Under the pieces are notes generated by a model. It was not told the DNA's origin. It searched no databases and saw only the letters and a list, made by a program, of their open reading frames with translations. Positions 1 through 8,106 of a stretch of DNA of 50,457 bases are shown piece by piece (position 1 is the stretch's first letter; every line of letters begins with the position of its first letter). Made by a program: the position numbers and the translations under genes. This stretch comes from CADDZO01 sp035294145 (GTDB taxonomy: Bacteria; Chloroflexota; Dormibacteria; Dormibacterales; Dormibacteraceae): NCBI GenBank assembly GCA_035294145.1, contig DATGLL010000088.1, forward strand, positions 1-50,457, in the 5' to 3' direction.

Positions 1-455
1 AGCCCGCGTTCGTAGAAGAGCAGGAAGAGCCACTGCGTCCAGCGATAGTAGGAAGGATCGCAGGTGGTGACCTCGCGGTCCCAGTCGTACAGGACCCCTA
101 GCATCGCCAGCTGCTCCTTGGCCCGGGCGATGTTCGCGCGAGTCCACGTCTCGGGGTGGATACCAGCCTTCATGGCGGCATTCTCGGCTGGCAGGCCGAA
201 CGCATCCCATCCGAAGGGGTTGAGCACCTCATAGCCACGCATGCGCTGGAAGCGTGAGTAGAGATCCCCGATCACGTAGTTGCGCATGTGGCCAATGTGC
301 AGGTCCCCGCTCGGATACGGGAACATGACCAGGTTGTAATACTTGGGCCGGTCGGAGGCATCGGCGGCCCTGAGGACGCCGCGTTCCTGCCAGATGCGCT
401 GCCACTTGGGCTCGATGTCCTGAGGCACGTAGCCACGCCGCTTCGTCACCGCCAT
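1..455 (-). CDS. leuS: Leucyl-tRNA synthetase, N-terminal part (runs off the left edge)
   Basis: Charges tRNA-Leu with leucine in the cytoplasm. About 151 N-terminal residues are visible, starting from the ATG at 455. They carry the class I aminoacyl-tRNA synthetase signature: FPYPSGDLHIGHMRNY at about residues 45-60, with the HIGH box at 53-56, followed by GWDAFGLPAENAA, which is characteristic of bacterial LeuRS rather than IleRS or ValRS. The editing domain and KMSKS loop lie outside the window. The gene is divergent from the HIT gene with almost no space between the two start codons, so both transcripts must be leaderless or have very short leaders. Identification is confident; the start is supported by the usual length of the segment before the Rossmann fold. 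Confidence 0.95.
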   Translation of the reverse strand, partial: MAVTKRRGYVPQDIEPKWQRIWQERGVLRAADASDRPKYYNLVMFPYPSGDLHIGHMRNYVIGDLYSRFQRMRGYEVLNPFGWDAFGLPAENAAMKAGIHPETWTRANIARAKEQLAMLGVLYDWDREVTTCDPSYYRWTQWLFLLFYERG

Positions 456-483
456 GAGAATTCCACATGTTAGCGTCGAAACG

Positions 484-972
484 ATGCGAAACCTCTACGC
501 ACCCTGGCGCATGGAATACATTGAGGGGCCTGCACCGCCCGGCTGCCTCTTCTGCCGCCTCTGGACGGCGCCCGCCGAGGAGGACCGCCGCAACCTCGTC
601 GTGCGGCGGGGAGACGGGGCCATGGTCGTGATGAACCGCTTCCCGTACAACAACGGGCACTTGATGATCGCCCCCAGGCACCACACCGGCAGCCTCACCG
701 GCCTCAACGACGAGCAGACGCTCGCCGTCATGCGTCTGGTCCGGCGGTCGCTGGAGGTCCTGCAGAGCCTCATGAGGCCCGAGGGATTCAACGTCGGCCT
801 CAACCTCGGTCGGGTGGCAGGAGCCGGCATCCCCGACCACGTCCACGTCCACGTGGTGCCCCGCTGGGGCGGTGACACCAACTTCCTCCCGGTGCTCGGA
901 GAGGTCAAGGTGATCAACGAGCACCTGGAGCGAACCTGGGAGAAGCTCGTCGACGGCTTCGCCGCCCCCTGA
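484..972 (+). CDS. HIT-family nucleotide hydrolase/phosphorylase
   Basis: Histidine-triad protein of 162 residues, expected to act on dinucleoside polyphosphates or nucleoside phosphoramidates in the cytosol. The catalytic triad motif is PDHVHVHVVPRW, with His at 119, 121 and 123 in the HxHxHxx pattern. An N-terminal CLFC pair (Cys21, Cys24) fits the zinc-binding subgroup related to actinobacterial Ap4A phosphorylases. The start is placed at ATG 484 because the family begins near the APWRMEYI segment; an in-frame ATG at 454 would add ten residues and would overlap the leuS start codon. The exact substrate cannot be read from sequence. Confidence 0.9.
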   Translation: MRNLYAPWRMEYIEGPAPPGCLFCRLWTAPAEEDRRNLVVRRGDGAMVVMNRFPYNNGHLMIAPRHHTGSLTGLNDEQTLAVMRLVRRSLEVLQSLMRPEGFNVGLNLGRVAGAGIPDHVHVHVVPRWGGDTNFLPVLGEVKVINEHLERTWEKLVDGFAAP

Positions 973-1157
973 GGCGCCATGGCGGCGGCCACAGGCCGAC
1001 CCTCTCCCCGAGCCCCGGCAACCGCCTCTCGTCGGTCATCGCCTGGTCCGCCGGCGACGGCAAGCGACCCGCGGCTACGCTATCATTTCGCCCGGCTAGG
1101 GGGAGGGTGTCAAGGTCGTCTACAACTCGTCGGGTACGCTCGCAGTAGGGAGTTCGC

Positions 1158-1256
1158 TTGGGTTCGGTCATCAAGAAGCGGCGCAAGAAGATGCGGAAGC
1201 ACAAGCATCGCAAGATGCTGAAGAAGACGCGTTGGCAGCGCCGCGCGCACGCCTAG
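1158..1256 (+). CDS. bS22-like / AURKAIP1-COX24 domain mini-protein
   Basis: A 32-residue protein, extremely rich in Lys and Arg (begins GSVIKKRRKKMRKHKHRKML, ends RWQRRAHA). It matches the short basic proteins annotated as AURKAIP1/COX24 domain, called bS22 where they were found bound to the small ribosomal subunit of mycobacteria. It starts at a TTG preceded by TAGGGAG, about 5 nt upstream, a good ribosome-binding site. A TATCAT hexamer at 1081-1086 is a possible -10 element. The frame is too short for most gene callers. It supports an actinobacterial affiliation. The role as a ribosomal protein is known for the family and inferred here. Confidence 0.85.
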   Translation: MGSVIKKRRKKMRKHKHRKMLKKTRWQRRAHA

Positions 1257-1573
1257 CCGAGAGTCCGCACCGCGCCGTCGTCTGACCGAGGCCCGCCCAC
1301 GTGGAGGAGGGGAAGAGCCTCGCCTCGGTGCCAGGCCTGAGCATCGGCCCGTCGTCGAGGGCGGTCGAGGCGCTCCCGGTGTCCAGGGTGGGGTGCGCCC
1401 CCTCGAAGCCGGCTAAGGCGGGTACGTCGCTCCTGTTGCGTGGCCTCCCCAAGCCCTCATCCCCCGGCTAGGGGTCGCCTCCTGCCAGGGCGGTTGGAGC
1501 CTACGACGATCGCGGCCCGTCCGCCCCCTCGGGTTGGTGACGCCCGGAGCCCAGCGGTGGAGACGGTTGGGGC
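1257..1573. other. Intergenic stretch, no gene recognised
   Basis: About 320 bases of GC-rich sequence between the bS22-like gene and the end of the convergent SAM hydrolase gene. Open frames exist on both strands, but none has a ribosome-binding site or recognisable motif. No clear terminator hairpin with a T tract was found. Confidence 0.5.
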
Positions 1574-2308
1574 TCAGAGCGGATGGACCAGCGTCCCGGC
1601 GCGGGCCCGGATGCGATCCACGGCCCGGCCCTCCCGGACCGCCACCTCCAGGAAGCCCATGGAGCCCTCATAGACGAAGAGCTCACCCGGAGGGGCCTCG
1701 CTGAAGGTCCTCGCCACGGTCCGGACCTCGGTGCCTGCGATCCGGAGCCCCCGGGCCGGTGGCTTCACGCTCGTCACCAGGTTCCCGAAGTCGTCGACCC
1801 AGAGCACGGCTGGTCCCGAGAGAGGCAAGACCTGCAAGTCACCTTCCAGCGGCCGGCCCAGGGTGGAGGGCGATCGGCCGGCGGCCAGGGCGGCCGCCGC
1901 CGGAGCGAACACGTCCCGCCCCTCGAAGGTCGGCGAGGCCCAGTCGGGCCGGGTCAGCTCGATCGCCGTCGTCGGCCGTGCCGGGGACGAGCCCGTGCTG
2001 GTCGCCTCGGCCAACAGCAGGCCGAACACCCCGTTGTCCGGCCCCACGTACCAGGAGCCACCGAGCGCGAAGGCCACCGCCCGGCGGGAGCTCCCGACCC
2101 CCGGGTCGACCACGACCAGGTGCACCGCCCCGGGGCCGAAGTGACGGGTTCCAGCCCAGAGCACGAAAGCCCCCGAGATGATGTCGAAGGGCGGCACGGT
2201 GTGACTGACGTCGACCAGGATCGCGCCGGGACAACCCTCCAGCAACCGGGCCTTCATGGCAGCCACGTAGGGCGACCCCGCGCCGAAGTCGCTGGTCAGC
2301 GTGATCAC
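1574..2308 (-). CDS. SAM hydroxide adenosyltransferase (SAM hydrolase, DUF62 family)
   Basis: Predicted to hydrolyse S-adenosylmethionine to adenosine and methionine using hydroxide; the family also contains the halogenases SalL and FlA. Family motifs in order: TLTSDFG at residues 3-9 (Asp7), DVSHTVPPFD at 33-42, VVDPGVGSSRR at 66-76 and GPDNGVF at 89-95. The C-terminal beta domain includes VDDFGNLVTSV. A GTG start at 2308 is chosen because AGCGGAAGG lies 5 nt upstream and the family starts right at the first beta strand (VITLTSDFG); an open frame extends to 2419 but the extra residues look non-coding. Length of 244 residues is slightly short for the family, which is usually 260-300. No SAM or nucleoside salvage gene is adjacent. 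Confidence 0.88.
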   Translation of the reverse strand: MITLTSDFGAGSPYVAAMKARLLEGCPGAILVDVSHTVPPFDIISGAFVLWAGTRHFGPGAVHLVVVDPGVGSSRRAVAFALGGSWYVGPDNGVFGLLLAEATSTGSSPARPTTAIELTRPDWASPTFEGRDVFAPAAAALAAGRSPSTLGRPLEGDLQVLPLSGPAVLWVDDFGNLVTSVKPPARGLRIAGTEVRTVARTFSEAPPGELFVYEGSMGFLEVAVREGRAVDRIRARAGTLVHPL

Positions 2309-2591
2309 CGTGTCCTTCCGCTGGGCCAGGCCGCCGATGGTCCTACCCTCCTCCCCGGAAGCCAACCTCGGGGGAGGACCGGCGCGCTCCCCGGAGGGGA
2401 GGTCCATCACCACGGCCAAGAGGCCCCGACGGTCGTCTCCGGCGCGGCAAGCAGCCGAGGAGCCCCGGGGAACCAGCCCTCCATCCGCCCCCGTGGGGCC
2501 GACACCTCGGGGACAGCCCCAGGCGAGCGGGGCGCGTCGGGGGCCGTGACCGGCGCCCTTGCCCCCGCACGGCAGGGGCGGATGTCACCGG

Positions 2592-2597
2592 TATACT
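2592..2597 (+). promoter_or_regulatory. Probable -10 element of tRNA-Ala
   Basis: TATACT, five of six matches to TATAAT, placed 12 nt before the first base of the tRNA. No convincing -35 hexamer at 16-18 nt spacing was found in the surrounding GC-rich sequence. Confidence 0.4.
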
Positions 2598-2609
2598 GGC
2601 CCCGTTCAC

Positions 2610-2686
2610 GGGGCGATAGCTCAGCCTGGGAGAGCGCCTCCCTCGCACGGAGGAGGTCGGCGGTTCGAATCCGCTTCGCTCCACCA
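2610..2686 (+). tRNA. tRNA-Ala (anticodon CGC)
   Basis: A full cloverleaf can be folded. The acceptor arm GGGGCGA pairs with TCGCTCC and contains the G3:U70 pair that is the identity mark of tRNA-Ala. The D arm is GCTC/GAGC. The anticodon arm CCTCC/GGAGG holds the loop CTCGCAC, giving anticodon CGC for codon GCG. The T arm is GGCGG-TTCGAAT-CCGCT. The CCA end is encoded (2684-2686). GCG is a common codon at this GC content, which explains a dedicated isoacceptor. Confidence 0.96.
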
Positions 2687-2788
2687 CCCTCGTTGCCCTG
2701 CCGCCAACCCGCGGGGCGCCGCACCGAGCTGCGGCCACGGCTGGCCACCGCACCCCGCTCATGCCCGTCCATGGTCATCCACCTCCCC

Positions 2789-3019
2789 TTACCAGTCGTC
2801 GTCCAGGTCGTCGGCGCCGAACTCACCCTCGTCTCCTCCGGGGTCATCCTCTGCCTCCGGGCCCGACTCACGGCCTCGACTGGTGGCGAAGGTGGAGATC
2901 AGTCGACGCAGCGCCTGGGCACCGCAATGAGGGCAGGCGGGGTCGGGCGCATCAAAGCGAGGGAGCAAAGCCGAGGTGCGCTTCCCGCATGACTCACATC
3001 GGTACTCGTACAGCGGCAT
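2789..3019 (-). CDS. FmdB-family zinc ribbon protein
   Basis: A 76-residue protein starting MPLYEYRCESCGK, the signature of the FmdB/CxxC_CxxC_SSSS regulatory domain. The zinc knuckle consists of CESC at about residues 8-11 and CPHC about 20 residues later. The second half is an acidic, Asp/Glu/Gly-rich tail ending in DDLDDDW, which is typical of this family and likely disordered. The start at ATG 3019 is fixed by the conserved N-terminus. The name comes from a putative regulator of formamidase expression; the function of most members is unknown. Conserved Cys pairs make the family assignment secure. Confidence 0.88.
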   Translation of the reverse strand: MPLYEYRCESCGKRTSALLPRFDAPDPACPHCGAQALRRLISTFATSRGRESGPEAEDDPGGDEGEFGADDLDDDW

Positions 3020-3145
3020 ATGACGGCGATGATGATTATCACGACCAGACCGACCACGGCAACGGGGGACGTCGCCAAGCCGAAGACGCGCCCACCGCCG
3101 CAGCCCGGGGCAAGCCGACCTCATCGGGGAGGAAGGGCAACGGCC

Positions 3146-3799
3146 TCAGAAGTTGGAGACGGTCCAGAAGAGCACCATCCCCCAGGCGTTGCCGGCAAGG
3201 CGAGGGATCGACCCGGCGATGACCAGGAGCAGGCCTACCAGCACATACGTGGCGGCCACCGTCGGCGGTTGCTGGTAGAGCACGATCTGAACCACCGCGT
3301 GGAGAACCCCGAACCACAGGGCGGCGATCCCAAGCGCTCGCCAGGTGAGCGGCCCGGGCCCGATCAGCGTGCGCTGGGCCAGCGCCAGCAGGTAGGCCAT
3401 CCACACCCCCTCGGCGAGCCCCCAGAAGGGGAGGTAGAGCGCAAGCACGGCCACGATCCCCAGCTGGCGTCGGGCGACGTCGAAGTGTGAGGTGGTCAGG
3501 CCGTGCCGGGCCGCAGCCACGAGCAGGATGAGGTAGACAAGGCAGTAGGCGCCGCCCAACAGCACCGAACCCCGCCAGCCCCGTCGACCGAGGCCGATCA
3601 CGGCCGGCGACTGCCGACGCAGGAGCATGGCGACGGGAGCGGCGAGCAGCGCCAACTGGATGACCAGGCCCGACCAGAAGGCACGCGGCTCGGGGTAGGT
3701 GGGGATGAGCCTCGCCACGATGGCCCCAAGCATGGGAGCGAGCAGGGCCACGACCTCTGGGACACCGAGGCACGACCAGCCACCCGGACGATCCCGCAT
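3146..3799 (-). CDS. Multi-pass membrane protein, possible divergent CPBP-family protein
   Basis: A protein of about 217 residues with six or so hydrophobic segments (for example VVALLAPMLGAIVARLI and ALGIAALWFGVLHAVV). The order of a Glu in the segment LAEGVWMAYLLAL, then an FxxxH motif (FGVLH), then an Asn near the C-terminus (GNAWGMVLFW) resembles CPBP/ABI intramembrane metalloproteases. However, the hallmark double Glu and following Arg (EExxxR) are not present, so it may be inactive or belong elsewhere. The start at ATG 3799 is preceded by GAGGGG very close by; the open frame reaches 3934 but the extra residues look non-coding. It lies downstream of the GT2 gene on the same strand. Confidence 0.45.
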   Translation of the reverse strand: MRDRPGGWSCLGVPEVVALLAPMLGAIVARLIPTYPEPRAFWSGLVIQLALLAAPVAMLLRRQSPAVIGLGRRGWRGSVLLGGAYCLVYLILLVAAARHGLTTSHFDVARRQLGIVAVLALYLPFWGLAEGVWMAYLLALAQRTLIGPGPLTWRALGIAALWFGVLHAVVQIVLYQQPPTVAATYVLVGLLLVIAGSIPRLAGNAWGMVLFWTVSNF

Positions 3800-3961
3800 T
3801 CCCCTCAACGGGGCTAGGATACCCCGGCATCGGGCGACCGGCTGAGGCTCCCCGCAAGGCAGGCTTGGGCTGCCAGCCATCGCCAGCCCAGATGCCACCC
3901 CGAGCCAGGCCCAGGGGCGGGCCATGGGTGGCACGCCGGCCGATCCCCCGGCGTCGGCCGA

Positions 3962-4999
3962 TCACGCGAGCCCGGCGACCCGTTCGCCCATCCAGGCCCC
4001 AGCGGCGGCCAGCCGACCGCGAAGGGAGCAGGCCACCGCCGTCGCAACGCCCCCCGGCGGCTCGCCCTGTCCCAGCAGCGCCAGGCCGGCCAGGAGCCCG
4101 GGCCGGCTCCGGCCACCGACCAGGAGGGCATGGGCCCAAAAGGCCAGCTTCTGTCGCCACGAGCCCCAACGCAGGATGGCCAGCGTCTCGTTGTAGGCGA
4201 CCACCCAGCACCTGGCTGCCGAGGTCGGATGGGTACCTCCGGGGCGGGACATCGGGTAGCGATCGACGACCGCCGAGGGGTCGTAGACCAGCTTCCAGCC
4301 TTGGCGCCGAAGGCGGAGGCAGACGGCCAGCTCCCACATCGGCTGGTCATCGCCGCACCCACGCAGGTGCGGATCGAGCATCCACAACTCCCGTCGCAGG
4401 CTGAAGTTGACGCCCTTCAAGAGATCGACGAGGCACACACCCCCCCGGCTCAGCGCCAGACGCCCGAGCATCGGCCCGTACCACGCCAACCGTCCCACCT
4501 CCCCTGCCGTCCCCTGCACCGTGTCGTCCAGCCAATGGAGCACCTCACGTCCCCCCACGCCGCCCACCTCAGGCTGGCGGTAGTGCCAGCCGAGCCGCTC
4601 CAGCCAGTTGGACCGCGGCACGGCATCGTCGCCGGTCAGCGCCACGACGTCGCCGACGGCGGCATCCACCCCGGCCCGGATGGCATCCACCCCTCCGGTA
4701 TTCCGCACCAGGCGAACCGTGACCGGGAACGGGGCGTGATGCCGCCAGCCCTCGACCACCGATCGGGACGCCAGGTCCGACTCCCGGAGCATGAGGACCA
4801 CCTGGTCGGGCTTCCGTGTCTGCATCAGCAACGCCCGCAGGCAGGCATCCAGGTGCCGAGGACGCCCACGGCTGGGCACCATCACCGTGATCCTTGTCCC
4901 CAAGCGCCCAGCACGGAGCCCGCTCCCTGGAAAGGCACGGCGCACGTCGCTGGGGCGGGCGAGGCCCCCCGAGGCCGTGTCGCCGGCATGGCTTCCCAC
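3962..4999 (-). CDS. Family 2 glycosyltransferase
   Basis: Cytosolic GT-A fold sugar transferase of up to 345 residues. The N-terminal nucleotide-sugar domain begins with RITVMVPSRGRP at residues 36-47 and carries the metal-binding acidic motif TGDDAVP at 122-128 (DxD equivalent). A second conserved block, CGDDQPMWE, corresponds to the acceptor/catalytic ED-type region. The C-terminus has one or two hydrophobic stretches that may attach it to the membrane. The start used is GTG 4999; a TTG about 33 codons downstream would remove a poorly conserved leader and is also possible. The carbamoyltransferase gene ends 69 bp upstream on the same strand, suggesting joint modification of a glycan. The sugar and acceptor are unknown. 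Confidence 0.82.
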   Translation of the reverse strand: MGSHAGDTASGGLARPSDVRRAFPGSGLRAGRLGTRITVMVPSRGRPRHLDACLRALLMQTRKPDQVVLMLRESDLASRSVVEGWRHHAPFPVTVRLVRNTGGVDAIRAGVDAAVGDVVALTGDDAVPRSNWLERLGWHYRQPEVGGVGGREVLHWLDDTVQGTAGEVGRLAWYGPMLGRLALSRGGVCLVDLLKGVNFSLRRELWMLDPHLRGCGDDQPMWELAVCLRLRRQGWKLVYDPSAVVDRYPMSRPGGTHPTSAARCWVVAYNETLAILRWGSWRQKLAFWAHALLVGGRSRPGLLAGLALLGQGEPPGGVATAVACSLRGRLAAAGAWMGERVAGLA

Positions 5000-5068
5000 G
5001 CCGATGGATACGTCCCCGGACCGGCGGTGGAGGACGTCGCCGCCGGGGACGGTCGATGCCGGGGCGGC

Positions 5069-6754
5069 TCAAGTCCCGGGCTTGTCCACGCAGAACGGGC
5101 CGATGATGAGCGAGTCCAGACCGGAGGTGAAGAAGGCCCGGAGAGCGTCGAGGGCAGCGTCGACGACGGGCTCCTCCCTCACTCGGAAGGCGGTGCTGAG
5201 CACCACTGGCACCCCGGTGAGGCGACAGAAGCACCGAATCAGCCGCCAGTAGAGGGGTGAGCTCGTCTGGTCCACGGTCTGGACCGCAGCCGTGCCATCC
5301 GCCTCGATCACCGCCGGGATCACCGCCGCGGCGTCCTGGCGGACCCGGCAGGCCATGGTCCCAAAGGGCGCGTCGTCACATCCCTCGAAGAACTCGCCCA
5401 CCCGCTCCCGCAGCACCGAGGAGATGCAGGGACGCCGAGGCCACCGATCCTGCAGGATCCTGCTCGCGCGATCCGAGCCTCTCGGGGCCCGGGGGTCGAG
5501 GAGGATCGAGCGCTGGCCCAGCCCACGGGGGCCGAACTCGGAGCGACCCTGGAACCAGCCCACGCTCCGGCCGCGGGCGAGACGGTCGGCAGCGGCCGCG
5601 GCGGGATCGTCCGTCCGCCGGTACGTGAGCCCGCAGCCGGCGAGGAGGGCCTCGATCGCCGTGTCGCTCTCCTCCCGCCCCCAGTCCACCCGGCCGATCG
5701 GGGCGATCCTTCCTCGCCCTCCCAGCGCCAGCTGGGCAGCGAGGGCTGCACCCAAGGCGCTGCCATCGTCGGCCGCGGCCGGCTGGACCACGACCCGATC
5801 GACGACGCCGCTCTCCGCGATCCGGCCGCAGACCTTGCTGTTCAAGGCCAGCCCGCCGGCCAGGGCCAGCGTCCGGCAACCGCTCAATGCCACCGCGCGT
5901 CGCGCCAGGGCGAGCATCGCCCCCTCGACGGCCTCCTGCGCGGCGAAGGCGATGTCTCGATGGAGGTCCTCGATCGGCGCCTCGGGGCGCCGGGCCGGGC
6001 CGAAGGCCTGCTCGAGCGCGGAGAGGTCGTGGGGGCCACGCCCCAGGAGGCAGGCCCCGTCGACCAGGTAATCGTCCTCCCCGACCAGCAGGAAGGACTC
6101 CATCGAGCAGCCCCGCTCCCCCCAGGCGGCGAGCTCCATGACCTTCCACTCCTCCGCCAAGGGCCTGAAGCCCAGGTACTGCGTGATCCGAGCGTAGAAG
6201 AGCCCCAGGGAGTCCGGGAAGAGCTTGCGCTCCAGGAGCTGGAGGCGACCGTGCCGCCTCACCCAAAGCGAGGTGGCGGTCCGTGTGCCCCGCCCATCCG
6301 CAACCAAGACAGCCAGCTCAGGGGCGTCGCTCATCGCTGCCGCCCCGAGCGCGTGGCAGTAGTGATGCCCCAGCCGGAGCACAGGGCGAGCGGAGGAGAG
6401 GCCGACCGCCCCGCCGATACCGGACCCGGACCCTGGACCGCGTCGCGAGCGGGCGAAGCTCAGCGCCATCTCCCCCAGCCACTGCCGGCTCGGCCGCACC
6501 CTCCCACGCAGAAGGGTGAGGAGGTCGTGACCGAGGGCGAGGAGGGGCGAGGGTCGAGAGAGGCCGATCGCCATGATCTGGTCGGGGTCGATCTCGGCCT
6601 GGACGAGGGCGGCTCGCACCGCCTGCGTGGGGAAGCCGCCCTGGTGCCTCACGCGGCTCATCCGCTCTTCGGCAGCGGCGAACGCCACCTCCTCGTCACA
6701 GAGCAGGCAGGCCGCGGCGTCGTGCGCCCCGGCATTGATCCCCAGCGTCCACAT
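5069..6754 (-). CDS. Carbamoyltransferase (NodU/CmcH family)
   Basis: Transfers a carbamoyl group from carbamoyl phosphate, via carbamoyl-AMP, to a hydroxyl group of a sugar or small molecule. The 561 residues match the family length. The N-terminal Kae1-like domain has GAHDAAAC (His11), EERMSRVRH (30-38) and the iron-binding GHHYCHA at 129-135, with His130/131 and His134 matching the consensus HHLAHA. The C-terminal YrdC-like part shows GRSEFGPRGLGQRSIL (consensus GRMEFGPRALGNRSIL) and LSTAFRVREEPVV (consensus LNTSFNVRGEPIV). Several conserved positions are therefore altered, but the main ligands stay. An RBS-like GAGG precedes ATG 6754. Together with the downstream GT2 gene it may decorate a surface glycan; no antibiotic gene cluster is present. 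Confidence 0.85.
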   Translation of the reverse strand: MWTLGINAGAHDAAACLLCDEEVAFAAAEERMSRVRHQGGFPTQAVRAALVQAEIDPDQIMAIGLSRPSPLLALGHDLLTLLRGRVRPSRQWLGEMALSFARSRRGPGSGSGIGGAVGLSSARPVLRLGHHYCHALGAAAMSDAPELAVLVADGRGTRTATSLWVRRHGRLQLLERKLFPDSLGLFYARITQYLGFRPLAEEWKVMELAAWGERGCSMESFLLVGEDDYLVDGACLLGRGPHDLSALEQAFGPARRPEAPIEDLHRDIAFAAQEAVEGAMLALARRAVALSGCRTLALAGGLALNSKVCGRIAESGVVDRVVVQPAAADDGSALGAALAAQLALGGRGRIAPIGRVDWGREESDTAIEALLAGCGLTYRRTDDPAAAAADRLARGRSVGWFQGRSEFGPRGLGQRSILLDPRAPRGSDRASRILQDRWPRRPCISSVLRERVGEFFEGCDDAPFGTMACRVRQDAAAVIPAVIEADGTAAVQTVDQTSSPLYWRLIRCFCRLTGVPVVLSTAFRVREEPVVDAALDALRAFFTSGLDSLIIGPFCVDKPGT

Positions 6755-7449
6755 CCAACCTCACCGTCGCCTTCCTTGTCATGCCGCCCCGGCACCTCCC
6801 TCCCGCGATGGGCCCCGAGCGCGGGCGGGAGGCGATGACCAGCCGGAGGCCAACGCCGGCCGTGGCCCCGGGTCGCAGGTCCAGGCGGATGGGGCAGCGA
6901 CCGGGAGGCTGGCACCCGGCCCCGACGGCCACGACCGACGGAACCCCTCCACCACCGCAGGGGGACAGGTCCTGCGACGGATCCGACCCGGGGACCTCCA
7001 TGCTCTCACCATGGCACGAGGCCCCCGCTCGCCTTCGCGTTCGATCTCGACTTGCGACGGGGCCAGCCGCCTCCCCGCGTCGCCGTCCCTCGCCTCGAGG
7101 CCACCGGCCAGCCGCCTCCGACCAGGTCGCGCCTCGCCCGGGAGGCACGGTCCTCGGTCAGAGCGCCCGACCGTCGCCCAGCGCCGAAGGGGCTCGGCGG
7201 CGCCAGGGAGCCGATGGGGCACCGCGGCCTGGGAGGGCTCCCGCCGCCCCGGTGGGAGCGGTGCAGGGAAAGGCGGGGGTCGGCCCGGGCGCCCGGTCGC
7301 ACCCTCGCTCCACCCTGCCCCGGGCGTCCCCTGGCCAGGGTCAGGGGCGATCCTGGACGGCCGCCATCAGCCTCCCCTTCGGCCAAGGCGAGCTCGGGCA
7401 CGACAGCGGGCCCGCCTCTCAGCCGACCTCCCCGCAGCCGGACGCCGAA
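6755..7449. other. Long GC-rich intergenic region, no gene recognised
   Basis: About 700 bases between the carbamoyltransferase start and the end of the response regulator gene. Several frames are open on both strands because stop codons are rare at this GC content, but their translations are Arg/Pro/Gly-rich without motifs, and no RBS supports a start. It presumably holds the promoter of the carbamoyltransferase gene; no hexamer pair was convincing. Confidence 0.5.
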
Positions 7450-8106
7450 TCAGACCTCGACCAGCCCCTTGCGAACCGCGTACAGCACCGCCTGGGAGCG
7501 ATCGTAGATCCCCAGCTTCTCGTACATGTTGCTGACGTGGTTGCGGACGGTCTTCTCGCTGATCTTGAGCCGATAGGCGATCTGCTTGTTGGCCATCCCA
7601 CCGGCCAACAGCTTCAGGATCTCGATCTCGCGGTTGGTGAGCCCGTCGTAGAACTCCTTGGGCGTCGTGGTCCCGGTCAGCATCTCCAGGACCCGGTTGG
7701 CCACCGCGCTGGCCATGACTCGCTCCCCGGCCATGACCGCGAGCAAGCTCGAAACGATGGAGTCCGGCTTGGAGTCCTTCAGGATGTAGCCGCTGGCCCC
7801 TGCCTTCAAGGCCTGGATGACGTTGTTGTCCGCGTCGAGGACGGTGAGGAGCAGGACACGGACCTCGGGGAACTCGGCCACGATCCGACGCGTCGCCTCG
7901 ATCCCGTCGAGGTTCGGCATCCGCAGGTCCATGAGCACGACGTCGGGCCGCAGGCGGCCAGCCATCTCGACCGCCTCGACGCCGTCCCCGGCCTGCCCCA
8001 CCACCTCGACTCGAGGGTCCTCCTCAAGGAGCCGGACCAGACCGGCTCGAAACAACGTCTGGTCATCGGCGACCAGAACTCGGACTCTGGTAGCGGGTTG
8101 GGTCAC
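7450..8106 (-). CDS. NarL/LuxR-family response regulator
   Basis: Transcription factor of 218 residues. Receiver domain at 8-125: acidic pocket Asp14/Asp15, phosphoacceptor Asp60 in DVVLMDLRMP, Thr87 and Lys109. C-terminal LuxR-type helix-turn-helix from about 153, with LTNREIEILKLLAGG followed by the recognition helix region ISEKTVRNHVSNMYEKL. The GTG start at 8106 overlaps the TGA of the kinase gene (GTGA), so translation is coupled and the two form one operon. The cognate partner is almost certainly that kinase. The regulated genes are unknown; the palindrome upstream of the operon is a candidate self-regulatory site. Confidence 0.95.
   Translation of the reverse strand: MTQPATRVRVLVADDQTLFRAGLVRLLEEDPRVEVVGQAGDGVEAVEMAGRLRPDVVLMDLRMPNLDGIEATRRIVAEFPEVRVLLLTVLDADNNVIQALKAGASGYILKDSKPDSIVSSLLAVMAGERVMASAVANRVLEMLTGTTTPKEFYDGLTNREIEILKLLAGGMANKQIAYRLKISEKTVRNHVSNMYEKLGIYDRSQAVLYAVRKGLVEV

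Noticed and set aside
2343..2871. Minus-strand frames across tRNA-Ala, with segments such as SGFEPPTSSVRGRRS and AKRIRTADLLRAREA
   Set aside because: These are the well-known false proteins that arise from reading antisense to tRNA-Ala; the tRNA fold is perfect.
5069..6754. Carbamoyltransferase as a sign of an antibiotic biosynthetic cluster
   Set aside because: No PKS, NRPS, aminoglycoside or export genes nearby; only a GT2 and a membrane protein.
6755..7449. Possible genes in the 700-bp gap before the response regulator
   Set aside because: All frames are Arg/Pro/Gly-rich without start signals; no frame has consistent coding character.
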